From NCBI RefSeq assembly GCF_000003195.3, contig NC_012873.2, forward strand, positions 2,193,894 to 2,257,893: a stretch of 64,000 bases of DNA, written 5' to 3'. Shown here one piece after another: positions 54,472 to 64,000 of the stretch. A model generated the notes under the pieces. The model saw only the letters and a program-made list of their open reading frames with translations, was not told where the DNA came from and did not search any database. Within the stretch, counting starts at the first letter, position 1, and each line of letters opens with the position of its first letter. Position numbers and translations under genes: made by a program. Source of the DNA: Sorghum bicolor. Taxonomy: Eukaryota; Streptophyta; Magnoliopsida; Poales; Poaceae.

Positions 54472-56395
54472 TAAAATCCTCACCTTCATATATACCACCT
54501 CCATTCTCATATCCATAAAGATAGCTAGTTCATTTTTCAACTAACCAGAATCAAACATAGAAAATCGGAGGGAGTACTATATGAAAAGAAATGCCAAGGG
54601 AAAAACAAAAGGGTATGATGTCATGATATATGTATTTTCTTTTGTCAATTTACTTGGCTAGCTCTTGACCCAAATAATAGGATCGTCAACAATTAATGGA
54701 AAAGGTAGCTCCATCAAGGTTGCTTGTGGTATTTGCAAATCTATCATATTGGACAAGATTTAGGACATCCGTAGGAATAATTATAAGGAAGGATTATTGC
54801 TGGTAGGGAGTAGGTAGCCCATGATCTAATGGGCCTATTCTACTTCTACAAGAAATTTATACAAATTAGGTGTCAGATTATATGAATCACAGACACAATG
54901 TCCTCTTGTGTAGATGACGGAACACTAAACATGAATTACTAGTTTTCTTTAGAACATTCTCCCAAATATCATACACAATAATTTACAAAAAAAATATGTT
55001 GCCAATTTAATTATTTGTTGTGCTTCGTCGGAGGTTTTTGCTTAAAAAAGAATGTGAAAGTCTTATGTCATCCCCCTTTGCCTAACTTATTTCTTTGTTG
55101 AGAGTACTTGCTTGGCCTAACTTGAAAGGAGTTCTTGTACGAACAAGAATGAGAAATAAAATGGTCGAAGGCTTTCTAGATGCTCTACATCATTTTCTCC
55201 ACCATCCTTTCAATGTCTCACCCCCTTAACACAATAAAAACTTTTAACCTTCCTTAATTATAACATGAGACATGTCATTAGTGATAGGAACCTAAAATAC
55301 TCGAGAGATTTTGCATAGTAGTACATCATCATGAGAGAGCACGCAGTCAACAAGAGGTGCTCATATCTTTCAGTTAAAGTACAAAGATCCTCTCCTTCCT
55401 ATATACTACTTCCCTTCTTATGTGTATGAAGATGGTTAGTTCAATTTCCATCTAATTGGCGTCAAACAAAGAAAATTGTAGGAGTACTAAATGAAAAGGA
55501 ACATCAAGACCAAAATCAAAAGGGCAATGGCATGATATTTGTATTTTCTTTGCCATTTTATTACTTGGCTCTTGACCTAGATAACAGGGTCATCATCAAC
55601 AATTAATGGCAAATGTAGCTCTGCAAGGTTGATTGTGACATTGGGAAATCTAGTGGATACGATTTAGGACATCCATAGCAAAAATCCATAATATAGTTTC
55701 ATTGGTAGCGAGTAGATAGCTAATGATCGGGATAGGCCTATATATTTACATGAAATTTATGCGAAGTAGGGGATGATGTGAATCATAAACATGATCCAAT
55801 GGTTTGTGTTTGTCCTCTTGTGTAGGTTTTAGGAAAAAAAAATTAATATGTGAGGTAGGAGTGATAAGAACACAAAATCTAATTATATAAACCATGCATT
55901 TTTAACTCACCATGATATACCTAGCTTATGAGAAAACAATTAAACTAACGTACTTTTTTTTGTTGATCAATCATGAAATATCTAAAATGAACTTACAAAA
56001 ATATTGCTAAAATTTATTCGATGTGCTTTGTCCATAGATTTTCCTATATGCATGATTCAAAAAGGAGCGTGCAAGTCTTATGCCGTCTTGCTTGCCTAAC
56101 CTTCTTTGTCTTTAAAGACGATCTACTTGGCTAACTTGAAAAGGAGTTCTTGTACTAAAAAGCACGAGAAACAAAAGGATGGCTTTCTAGAAGCTCTACA
56201 TCATTTTCTCCACCACCCTTTCACTTTCCCATCCCCCCAACTATATCACAAGACACGTTTTTAACCTCCCTTAACCATCACATATGACATGCCATTAGTG
56301 ACAAGAACCTAAAATGCCAAAGACAATTGCATAGCACAGTACATCATCGACAGAGAATAGTCAACAAGATGCTCATATCTTTCAACAAAAGTTGC
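54472..56395. repeat. Old tandem segmental duplication, units ~914 and ~1010 bp
   Basis: Unit 1 (about 54472-55385) and unit 2 (55386-56395) share in order: a Stowaway-like start (ATACCACCTCCATTCTCATA / ATACTACTTCCCTTCTTATG), ATGATAT-TGTATTTTCTTT, CAACAATTAATGG, GATTTAGGACATCC, CTTGAAA-GGAGTTCTTGTAC, TCTACATCATTTTCTCCACC and GTCAACAAGA-GTGCTCATATC. Identity by eye is about 75-80% with indels. No coding potential is seen. Confidence 0.85.
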
Positions 56396-56617
56396 ATGCA
56401 TGGATTTGTTTCCCCTGGAGCCCAAAAAACTGTGATGCGTTTGGGGGAGAATCTTGGTCACATGGGGAGCCAGGGACGCACTGGAATTCCTTGTGTGGGC
56501 ACGGCACACGCAACACGGTTGGTTCATGGGCCAAGGAATAAAGATCAAGTGTGTGAAATGAGAATGTGATGCTCTCTGCCCTTTGTGCACAACAGCACGA
56601 GCTATTTAAGGATGTTA

Positions 56618-56906
56618 TCTATACTATACTCCTATAGCTGGAGATAGCGTCTCCTCTCACAGATCACTGTTTGTGAACAGTTCCCTCTCACAAAACACTG
56701 TTTTGGTAACAGTTAACCCGTTAACAAAACAGTACAAATCCATTAAGGAACAGCACAACCCGTTAAGGAATAGTACTACCCGATAAAAAACAATAAACCC
56801 CGTCTAGAAACAGTTACACCCGTTACTAAATATTTACGGGTTCCGAACATAACAGGTTAAAAAAACCCGTTTACTGCTCCGTGCGAAAGCACGGGGCACC
56901 TGCTAG
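56618..56906 (+). mobile_element. Small non-autonomous Helitron
   Basis: It begins TCTATACTATACTCC after an A and ends CTAG before a T, matching the Helitron rule of A/T insertion with 5' TC and 3' CTRR. A hairpin CCGTGC-GAAA-GCACGG (56879-56894) lies 8 bp before the CTAG end, as expected. At 289 bp it codes for nothing and contains repeats of ACCCGTTAA. Confidence 0.88.
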
Positions 56907-57249
56907 TTCTTTCGATGAGGGGTGATACATCGATGGATGGCGAGGTGTCTATGATAATTTTATCAACTTTAAAATCTACTAGCTAGCTCAGTTATTAGAA
57001 GTTAAGGTTTACGTACATCGATTTACAAAAGTGAGTATACATACCTACATACTTATAGACGTGTAGTTCATAAGAAAAACAAAGAAAATGGCTTTGACTG
57101 AATTGGTTGCTGGACGCAACCTGATGACCAAAAAAAAGTTCTCTAAAAAACAAATAAAATAAAACAAGATTATTTATTTATTTATAAAGAAAAAGATAGC
57201 GTGTATGCCTTTGCTGACTCGCGACACAGTATCCTCATGGACGTACTGT

Positions 57250-57492
57250 GCCTTGTTTAGTTTATACCCAAAAACCAAAAACTTTTCAAGATTTTCCGTC
57301 ACATCGAATCTTGCGGCACATTCATAGAGCATTAAATATAGATAAAAACAAAAATTAATTACACAGTTTGCCTGTAAATCACGAGATGAATTTTTTGAGC
57401 CTAGTTACTTCATAATTGAACAATATTTGACAAATAAAAATAAAAATGCTACGATACCGAAACCAAAAAAAAATTCGGAACTAAACAAGGCC
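57250..57492. mobile_element. GGCCTTGTTTAG-family MITE
   Basis: About 243 bp with ends GCCTTGTTTAGTTTATA and GGAACTAAACAAGGCC, and family body TTTTCCGTCACATCGAATCT. It is reversed relative to the copy at 58200. Confidence 0.87.
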
Positions 57493-58199
57493 TCATACAT
57501 GTTCCGGCAGGGCCAAATTTGCATCCATGATTTTACGCAAAAGCCTGAACCTAAAGTGTGATCAGAAAATGATGGCATCGTATATTTGGGCTTTTGGGAA
57601 TTTGAAAAAAAGAAAAGAATGCGCTGGAAAGACAGGTACGTGGTCAATGATGCTTGTTCGTGTGCTCCCGAGGGACACGTGAAAAGAAATGGTTGTGTAG
57701 GCACGAGTGCATTCTGTGTCAACACGTATCGGTATCCAACTGGAAGTTCATCCGACGCGTGGTTTGTGGTCTCTTGTAGAATCTGGTTGACGGAATTATG
57801 ACGATTATGGTGCGTCAAGAAAACGTGTAAATAATTATATTTTTTTTACTCGGAGATCTCCCTCCTTCCAGAAATAATAATCGTATTTGACAAGAGAAAA
57901 TATAAATTTTGATCAACAATTAGTTAAATTTGATTGTAAGGAAAAATAATAAGGACCAGACCTGCAACCTGCTTACTATGACCAAATATGTTTGTGATTT
58001 CTGGCAGAGGAAGTAGTAGTAGTAGTATTGAGTTGCTCCTTCACTTGGTATTTGGCAAGTTTTTGTAGCGTGTGTTTGTTGACAGTGGTCCATCAGCTAT
58101 ATTGTCTTGTCGTGTGATGATGTGTTATGAAATAATGCAAATGAAATGGCAAGCGATAGTCATGCTTGATTCACTAGCTGCTAATAGTTAGCTAACTAA

Positions 58200-58442
58200 G
58201 GCCTTGTTTAGATCCAAAAACTTTTTGAATTTTGACACTGTAGCACTTTTGTTTTTATTTGACAAACATTATCCAATCATGGAGCAACTAGGCTTAAAAG
58301 ATTCGTCTCGTGATTTACAGGTAAACTGTGTAATTAATTATCTTTTTTATCTATATTTAATGTTCCATGCATGTACCGCAAGTTTCGATGTGATGGAGAA
58401 TCTTGTAAAGTTTTGGATTTTTGGGTGTATCTAAACAAGGCC
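58200..58442. mobile_element. GGCCTTGTTTAG-family MITE with clean TAA target duplication
   Basis: 243 bp, GGCCTTGTTTAGATCC to GTATCTAAACAAGGCC, flanked by TAA (58197-58199, 58443-58445). Confidence 0.9.
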
Positions 58443-58482
58443 TAAGAGCTCATAGTTAATATTACCAGTAGCTAGCTAACTA

Positions 58483-58642
58483 CTCCCTCTGTCCCGCTTT
58501 GAATGTCGTTCTGGCTGTACAGTAAATTGTTTACATTCACAGTTTCTTCAATGCACCCAGACACATGTAATGTGCACATTCAAACAATCTTTGTTGCACC
58601 AGACTAAAAGCTAAAACACCAGTCAAAGCAGAACAAAGGGAG
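58483..58642. mobile_element. Stowaway MITE
   Basis: 160 bp, CTCCCTCTGTCCCGCTTTGA to CAAAGCAGAACAAAGGGAG, flanked by TA. The canonical CTCCCTCCGT-type terminus has one change. Confidence 0.92.
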
Positions 58643-59757
58643 TATTAGCTACTATGAGTTGGTTTAGTCCAACTAGTAAAGGTATGTTTGGATCCACTAG
58701 CAGTTCATAGTTAGCTAGCTAATAGGTCACAACTATTACTAGCCGGTATTAGCTAGTTTGATTCAACTAGTGAAATAGTTGTTAATTAAGTATCCAGCTA
58801 AACTATTAGTTAGATCTATTTGGATCCAAGAAACTAATTATTACCAGCTAACTACTATCGTTCCTTGAATCCAAACTGGACCTAAGATAGTTGCTAGTTA
58901 GGTATTAGCTAACAATTAGCTAAACTATTAGTTGAATCATTGCTAGGTACGTATTAGCTAAACTATTAATTGAATCCGTTTGGATCCAAATTCTATAGGA
59001 ATTAGCTAAATTATTAGTTGGATCTGTTTGGATTGAGCTAATTATTAGCAGTTAACTATTAGCTGCTCGATCCATAACCTATATTGTCGTAGGTGCACTT
59101 CTTGGCTGGGCTAAAACAAAACCTTGGTAGGCTCACGTTCACAATGGAAGCTGGCGCGTTGGAACAAGCAACAGGCATAGAGGAAGCATGGTCCAGGCAC
59201 AGACGATCGAGAACACGCAGGTCGCTTTCTTCTTCATCACAAGATACTAATCAGATAAAATTTAAGTGCTAAAAAACGCCGATCACCCGGAACTTCCGGT
59301 GCACAGATTTCTCTTTCTCATCTGTAATTAAAAAAACGTGATGTGTTTGGGTCGGCCAACAGTTAGGTGAGTGTGAAATGAATGTGATGTTCTCTGCCAT
59401 TTGTGGGTCGTCTGGCCATGGCCCCCATGAACCAGTACATACAACAAAGATGTCTTCCACCGAATGGATTACATGCATCCACGCAAGACGGCAGAAATAA
59501 AATGAACTACCATTTGCTTCTCTCTTATTAAAAAATACATAAAGTGTATGCCTCTTCCAGTTTTCGTGACAGTATAATAATATATATCCTGATGACCGTA
59601 TTCTACACTCGTCCATGTGTCGCCGCCTCAACATGTACTGCTGTTCCAATAACCAGGTGACGTTTTTGGAACCATCAACCATGCTGCATCATCTCCCATG
59701 TTAACTCTAGACAGCCATGAACATCGCCCTGTAGCCCTGTACTGCCCGGCATGTAAC

Positions 59758-62700
59758 CTAGCTCCGTCTCGGCTGCGCCCTCCTGTTCTTATTACTGGGA
59801 TCTGGTAGACTTGAGGGGGTCAACTTCCGAAGCGAGGCGTGCAACATCATCACTGCAGCACATAGTCATAGGGCACCATGTTGCTCCCAGAACCAGGGGA
59901 AATGACAAGGAATGGGACAGAGCCTGGAAGTCACTTACATGCATAGCTCAATCCGATGGCATACACGAGAGCAAACTGTAGGTTGCAGACGTACAGTAGT
60001 ATAGCAGTAGCTGTTAAGAAACAAAACAACTAGCCATTAGTCATTACAATATGACAGGCATGATTAAAAGTTGATTCCAGGGATAAAACCTTAAAGCTGA
60101 AAACGAGCTACAACAGGGTGAAAAACCAATGGAAGACCGAAGACCTAGCACTGTGTGTAATAAAAGTTTGAAGTCCCCCAAATCATGCCTTAACGTAAAA
60201 CAGCTATATGGCATGAGCAGAATGTGTGGTCACGAGCATATCCTAGCAGTAATAAAAAACATATACAGGAAAAGAAGATACCCCCAAAAAAAAAATAATA
60301 GCTAACACCAGTAACAGCCAGGTTACCGGTGGCTACCATTTTTCCCTACAGAAATATCACAGCAAGATCCTAAAGCCCGTCAGGCCAATATTTCCTATCA
60401 TTTCCCCCTAAAGGCTTGGTTAGCTAGAGACCTAGAGTAACTAGCAGGTTATCCCTGGTTCCAGTTATTTCTGGTGGTATGCAGCAGGTTACTGTCAGGA
60501 CCCAGCCAGATGGTGATGTCTGCAGGATGCTAGTGAGGGGACTCTTGGTACTCCCAGACAACCAAAGAAAAAAGAAGTGCTCTTGTGAAGAAAAAAAATC
60601 ATTTAATGGAGTTCCTTGCTCTCCCAAAGCAGTGGGGAAGGAGTCTATTTGCCAAGCCTTTATAGATTTCCACTCAATTCAATTAAAAAACAGAAGAATA
60701 TTCATGCCATAAGAGTTTCTGGAACACTTCACAAACAAAGTTACTTATGCTACAGTTAAAGGTATTTAAGAAAAATACAGAATAACAAAGTTGTGAAAGA
60801 AGACTATAAAGATGAATATAATTGACTGGAAGGAACATTAAAGCACGTAACCGCTAACCAGCTGGGTTGCATTCCAGCTCAGTTCTAGTGGAATCTTGGT
60901 TGGACTAAAGGGAATTCATTTGATGTTCTAAAATAGAACGGTGTTTTTTTTTCTTTTTGATTTGATGTCATGGGGTTTCAATAAGTAGCATAGCTTCATC
61001 TTCCTGAAGTGCCCTTAATGCCTTAACTTATTAGATGTACGATCCAGTTCACAAGAATCAATCTCTTGGTCCTTTGATTAAAAATATTTAAGAAGGGGTG
61101 GATTATATGAAACAGAATAACAGATTAGTAGGGGGCATGAGAGAATCTTGAACTTTTCTTAATAGTGCATAAATTTAAAACACAAATACAAAAGAAAAGG
61201 AAACCAAAGTATAGTTACTAATTTTTAACATACTGTACTTTTCCTCCTAAGAGCACATGATCTGGATTATCTGTGAGCAGGATGATTCCTGTTTCAGGTC
61301 TCGCAGCTGTCTAGTGTGTCTCTAAAGGGGTTGCAGCCATCATGTAGAGTAGCTGCCCCAGGTCCAGCATAGTTAGCAGACCAACACCCTCTCTCTCACC
61401 AACCCCACAATAAGGGATAAGAATCGGGTACAAGTTCAATATGCTAAATTTTGCAAATAGCGCGATATTTATAATTCTAAAAATAGTGCGATATTTTGAT
61501 ATCTTTAAATAAATCATGATGAACTAGATGTAGATAGTGAAGGCACAGAGAAAGCAAAAGGAGAAGTAAAGCCTAGAAGTAGATTTAATTAGCTTGTCCT
61601 AAACACTATGCTTGTATTTAAAAACACACAGGGAGGATATCATCGACATGTTAGTGAGACATAAATGGGTGTGTTACATGCACATAAATATAAATATATT
61701 CCATCTATAAGAAATTGCCACGGCACTCAGGTGTTTAGCAGTCTATTTAATGCATATTAAGGAAAGGAGAAGAATCGGGCGCCACTTCAATCTGCTAAGA
61801 TTACTAAATAGTGTGATACTTGAGATCTTTAAACGAACTGCTAGATTGCAGTGGAACTAAACGCAGGGAGAAAGCATAAAAAATAGAAGTACCAAAGCCT
61901 ACAAGTTAACCACAGATATGTCAGGCTTCACTCTGGCTGCTGCCCCCATTTGAACACTATTCATCGCTTCTAGTTTCTATCATCAGCCCCTTTTATTCAT
62001 TAAATATATGATGCAACATTAGACTATAAAATATACTGCAAAACCATGGTGGACCCTCGTTTCCCACAGCCAATTTATAGATGGGGGCATTAATATAATT
62101 TCTCATCAAAACGCTGTTTGCCCTCTTTATATTCATAATGGTATGGAAAGAACGTCTTGACATGTTCACTATGGCATATATAAGATAAGTTACCTCGCGA
62201 TGGCAAATAGAAGATTTCCCCCAAATTAATTTGGATTGTCAGGAATACAGGATGCCAATCAACCAAAACAAAACTATAAGTTAAAGTTAAGCTTGCCGTA
62301 TTTCCCATCTTATTTGTATTGCTTATTTGCTTCTGATGTATTAAGAGAGCTCAGCAGATAACTTCTACATTTTAAGCAACACATAATAATCTATAAGACC
62401 ATAACTAAGAGACTGCACAGTTTAGTAAATACATTTTCTAGTTGGTACATAAAACATGATATACCGTTATTCGTTTATACCATTCTACTATACAGAAATC
62501 ATGAAAATGGAACTTTAGACCTGGATATGAACCAGGGAAGTAAAAAAAAAGAAACAGGGTATACTGCAAGGGAGTTGAAAAGGTTAGAGTCCTTTAGAAT
62601 ATTCATGAATTAACAAGAATTTCTCGAACATAGGGTAATACACGAATTCATCGGAATTTTGTTGTTCAGAGCTTTTCGATGAACTAATTGGTTGTACTGA

Positions 62701-63766
62701 CTACTGAGCAGAGAACAAATGGTCTAAGTACATACATTTCTCTAAGCAGAGAACATTTTGTATGATAGATTACAGGTATTCTGATCTTAAAATTGCATCA
62801 ATCATGTTCTTTGCTCCACTCTAGCCGTCTTAACAAATTTTGTAGCAGCATACCTAATGTCAGTGAGGTACTAATGTTTTTGCCCATATTTGCAAGATTT
62901 CAGGTACTAGAATTTGCAAGGTGTTGATTTTACTCATTCCACTTGCAACCTAACGCAATGCATGTCATCATCTATTTTGATGTTACTAATGCGAGAATCC
63001 CAATTGTCACTTCAGAGGAGAGAAAAAGCTATCAATCGAAGTGTTGGGTAGGCAGGAACATCATAGTCACCAATCTGCGCGCAGTGCAGCAGAGCCTGGG
63101 CAACCCCTGGAGCCCTGGTGGTGAGGCCCCAATGGTCACGGCAGTAGCGCACGCCCTCCCAGACGGCGAGGCTGGCCAGCATCCCCAGCAGCGCCATCGG
63201 CATCCGATACCTGCCCAGTGTTGACACAAATGATCATTCATCAAGGGAGCTGCTTCGAGAATCAAAGAAAGTGAAGGAATGAGAAACAATACATATACAG
63301 TACTAAATACATACAGGCAGCACGCGAAGACGAGGATGGTGAGCGCGGCGTAGTTGCGCGCGTACCGGCGGACGTTCTCCTGGACGCGGAGCCTGGCCTG
63401 GGTCGGCGTGGGCGGCCAGGAGTAGGACGCGGCGCCGGGGGGACCGACGAAGGCGAGCGACCAGGACGGGGTGGGCGCGGCCAGGTCGGCGGTGGAGAGG
63501 CGCGCGAAGGGGTTGAGCGCGAGGAGCGAGGCGAGGGTGCGCGCGAAGGCGAGGACGTCGGCCGCGACGCCCGAGGAGACCGGGCCGGTTCCGGGCCTGG
63601 CGGCGGCGGAGGCGGAGGTGGAGGGGGCCGAGGTTGACGACGGCGCTCCGGTGGTGGTGGAATCGAGGAGGTCGAGGTAGCCGCTGTCCCGGAGCCAGCG
63701 ATCGAGCGCAGGGTCCGGCACGCTCAGCGACAGCGGGTTCGGCTTGAAGGACGACGAGGCCGCCAT
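59758..63766 (-). CDS. PRA1H: PRA1 family protein, PRA1.H type (prenylated Rab acceptor-like)
   Basis: Four exons: 63766-63315, 63210-63071, 60010-59939, 59852-59758; GT-AG junctions in frame; 252 residues. The N-terminus FKPNPLSLSVPDPALDRWLR, then DSGYLDLLD, is the PRA1.H hallmark as I recall it from Arabidopsis. A Ser/Thr/Ala linker follows, then LNPFARLS, VQENVRRYARNYAALTILVF, YRMPMALLGMLASLAVWEG, ILLYVCNLQFALVYAIGLSY and LMMLHASLRKLTPSSLPDP, ending with a basic tail. The hydrophobic stretches form the paired membrane hairpins of the family, which acts in ER-Golgi and endosomal traffic, probably by handling prenylated Rab GTPases. Intron 2 is 3060 bp. The tail beyond exon 2 is easy to miss because exons 3 and 4 are 72 and 95 nt. 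Confidence 0.92.
60011..63070 (-). other. Large intron 2 of the PRA1.H gene
   Basis: No ORF here looks coding. An imperfect ~350-bp-spaced duplication lies at 61412-61590 and 61755-61905 (AAGAATCGGG, AGTGTGATA / AGTGCGATA, GGGAGAAAGCA / AGAGAAAGCA, GTACCAAAGCCTA / GTAAAGCCTA). The rest is featureless AT-rich sequence. Confidence 0.6.
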
Positions 63767-64000
63767 TGGAGTGGAAATGGAATAACGCTGCGATACCTCA
63801 CTAGAGGAAGAGGATTATCATGTCCCTCTGCGTGTGGGCCCAGGAGAGTCCCCACTCTCCAGTGGCCCCGTTCCCAGCCAAACCAGCTGACAGTTGCTGG
63901 CCAAACATAGTTCGAGCACCTTTTGGAACACAAATTTTACATCAATTGCACAGAAATTTCAGAGCAATCAGTTACAATTCCAAAGGGGGTGTTTAAAATA

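Larger units (their letters stand above)
58170..59075. repeat. AT-rich repeat of TTAGCTAAC / CTATTAGTT units interrupted by two MITEs
   Basis: TAGCTAGCTAA, ATTAGCTAAACTATTAGTTG and GTTTGGATCCAA recur many times, forming an imperfect array typical of fold-back MITEs. A Tourist-like and a Stowaway MITE have inserted into it. Confidence 0.65.

Noticed and set aside
59269..59682. 137-residue minus-strand ORF downstream of PRA1.H
   Set aside because: It lies in the likely 3' flank of PRA1.H, and no family resemblance was seen.
1..64000. CRISPR arrays, bacterial operons, rRNA or tRNA genes
   Set aside because: The DNA is plant nuclear in character. The tandem repeats have no regular spacer structure, and I saw no tRNA cloverleaf with conserved A and B boxes or any rRNA.

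Overview
The window is nuclear DNA from a grass. The MITE families and miniature retroelements look like those of the sorghum and maize tribe, and Sorghum is my best guess, from recall rather than a database match. Intron-bearing plant genes sit at both ends and in the right half. The left half has no protein-coding gene I can support between the RuvB-like gene (ends 582) and the end of LPA3 (34201).

Protein genes: the last three exons of a RuvBL1/RIN1-type AAA+ ATPase (69-582, plus). A complete nine-exon LPA3-type photosystem II assembly factor (34201-38538, minus). An intronless E-class PPR protein with a mitochondrial-like presequence (40056-42059, minus), divergent across about 270 bp from a ten-exon BZR1-domain beta-amylase-like regulator of the BAM7/BAM8 type (42332-47422, plus). 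A complete four-exon PRA1.H-type membrane-traffic protein with a roughly 2.9 kb second intron (59758-63766, minus). I joined the exons by hand from splice signals, reading frame and recalled homologues. A CpG-rich, TATA-bearing minus-strand promoter near 53.48 kb points to one more transcription unit whose product I cannot identify.

The most interesting region is about 7.4-32.9 kb. It lacks credible ORFs but carries, all on the plus strand, about sixteen copies of a 22-nt motif of the form TAGGnnTGGGAG-TCAyC-GGAA. This resembles the target site of the miR2118 family, the trigger of 21-nt reproductive phased siRNAs in grasses. Several copies follow a TATA box by about 130-420 bp and lie in partly duplicated blocks. 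I read the region as a tandemly expanded cluster of 21-PHAS non-coding precursor genes. Nearly all copies share the same two departures from the canonical site, which predicts a variant miR2118 partner.

Transposon debris surrounds this: a minus-strand Gypsy-type LTR with leader (3.24-4.67 kb), a long-inverted-repeat element (4.73-7.06 kb), a tandem array derived from a Copia-like LTR (8.95-10.0 kb), an intact miniature LTR element (TRIM, 13.69-14.35 kb), LINE 3' ends (16.7-17.5 kb and 39.3-40.04 kb), a small Helitron (56.62-56.91 kb), and many Tourist-like and Stowaway-like MITEs, several nested. Between 54.5 and 56.4 kb there is an old tandem duplication of about 0.9-1 kb.
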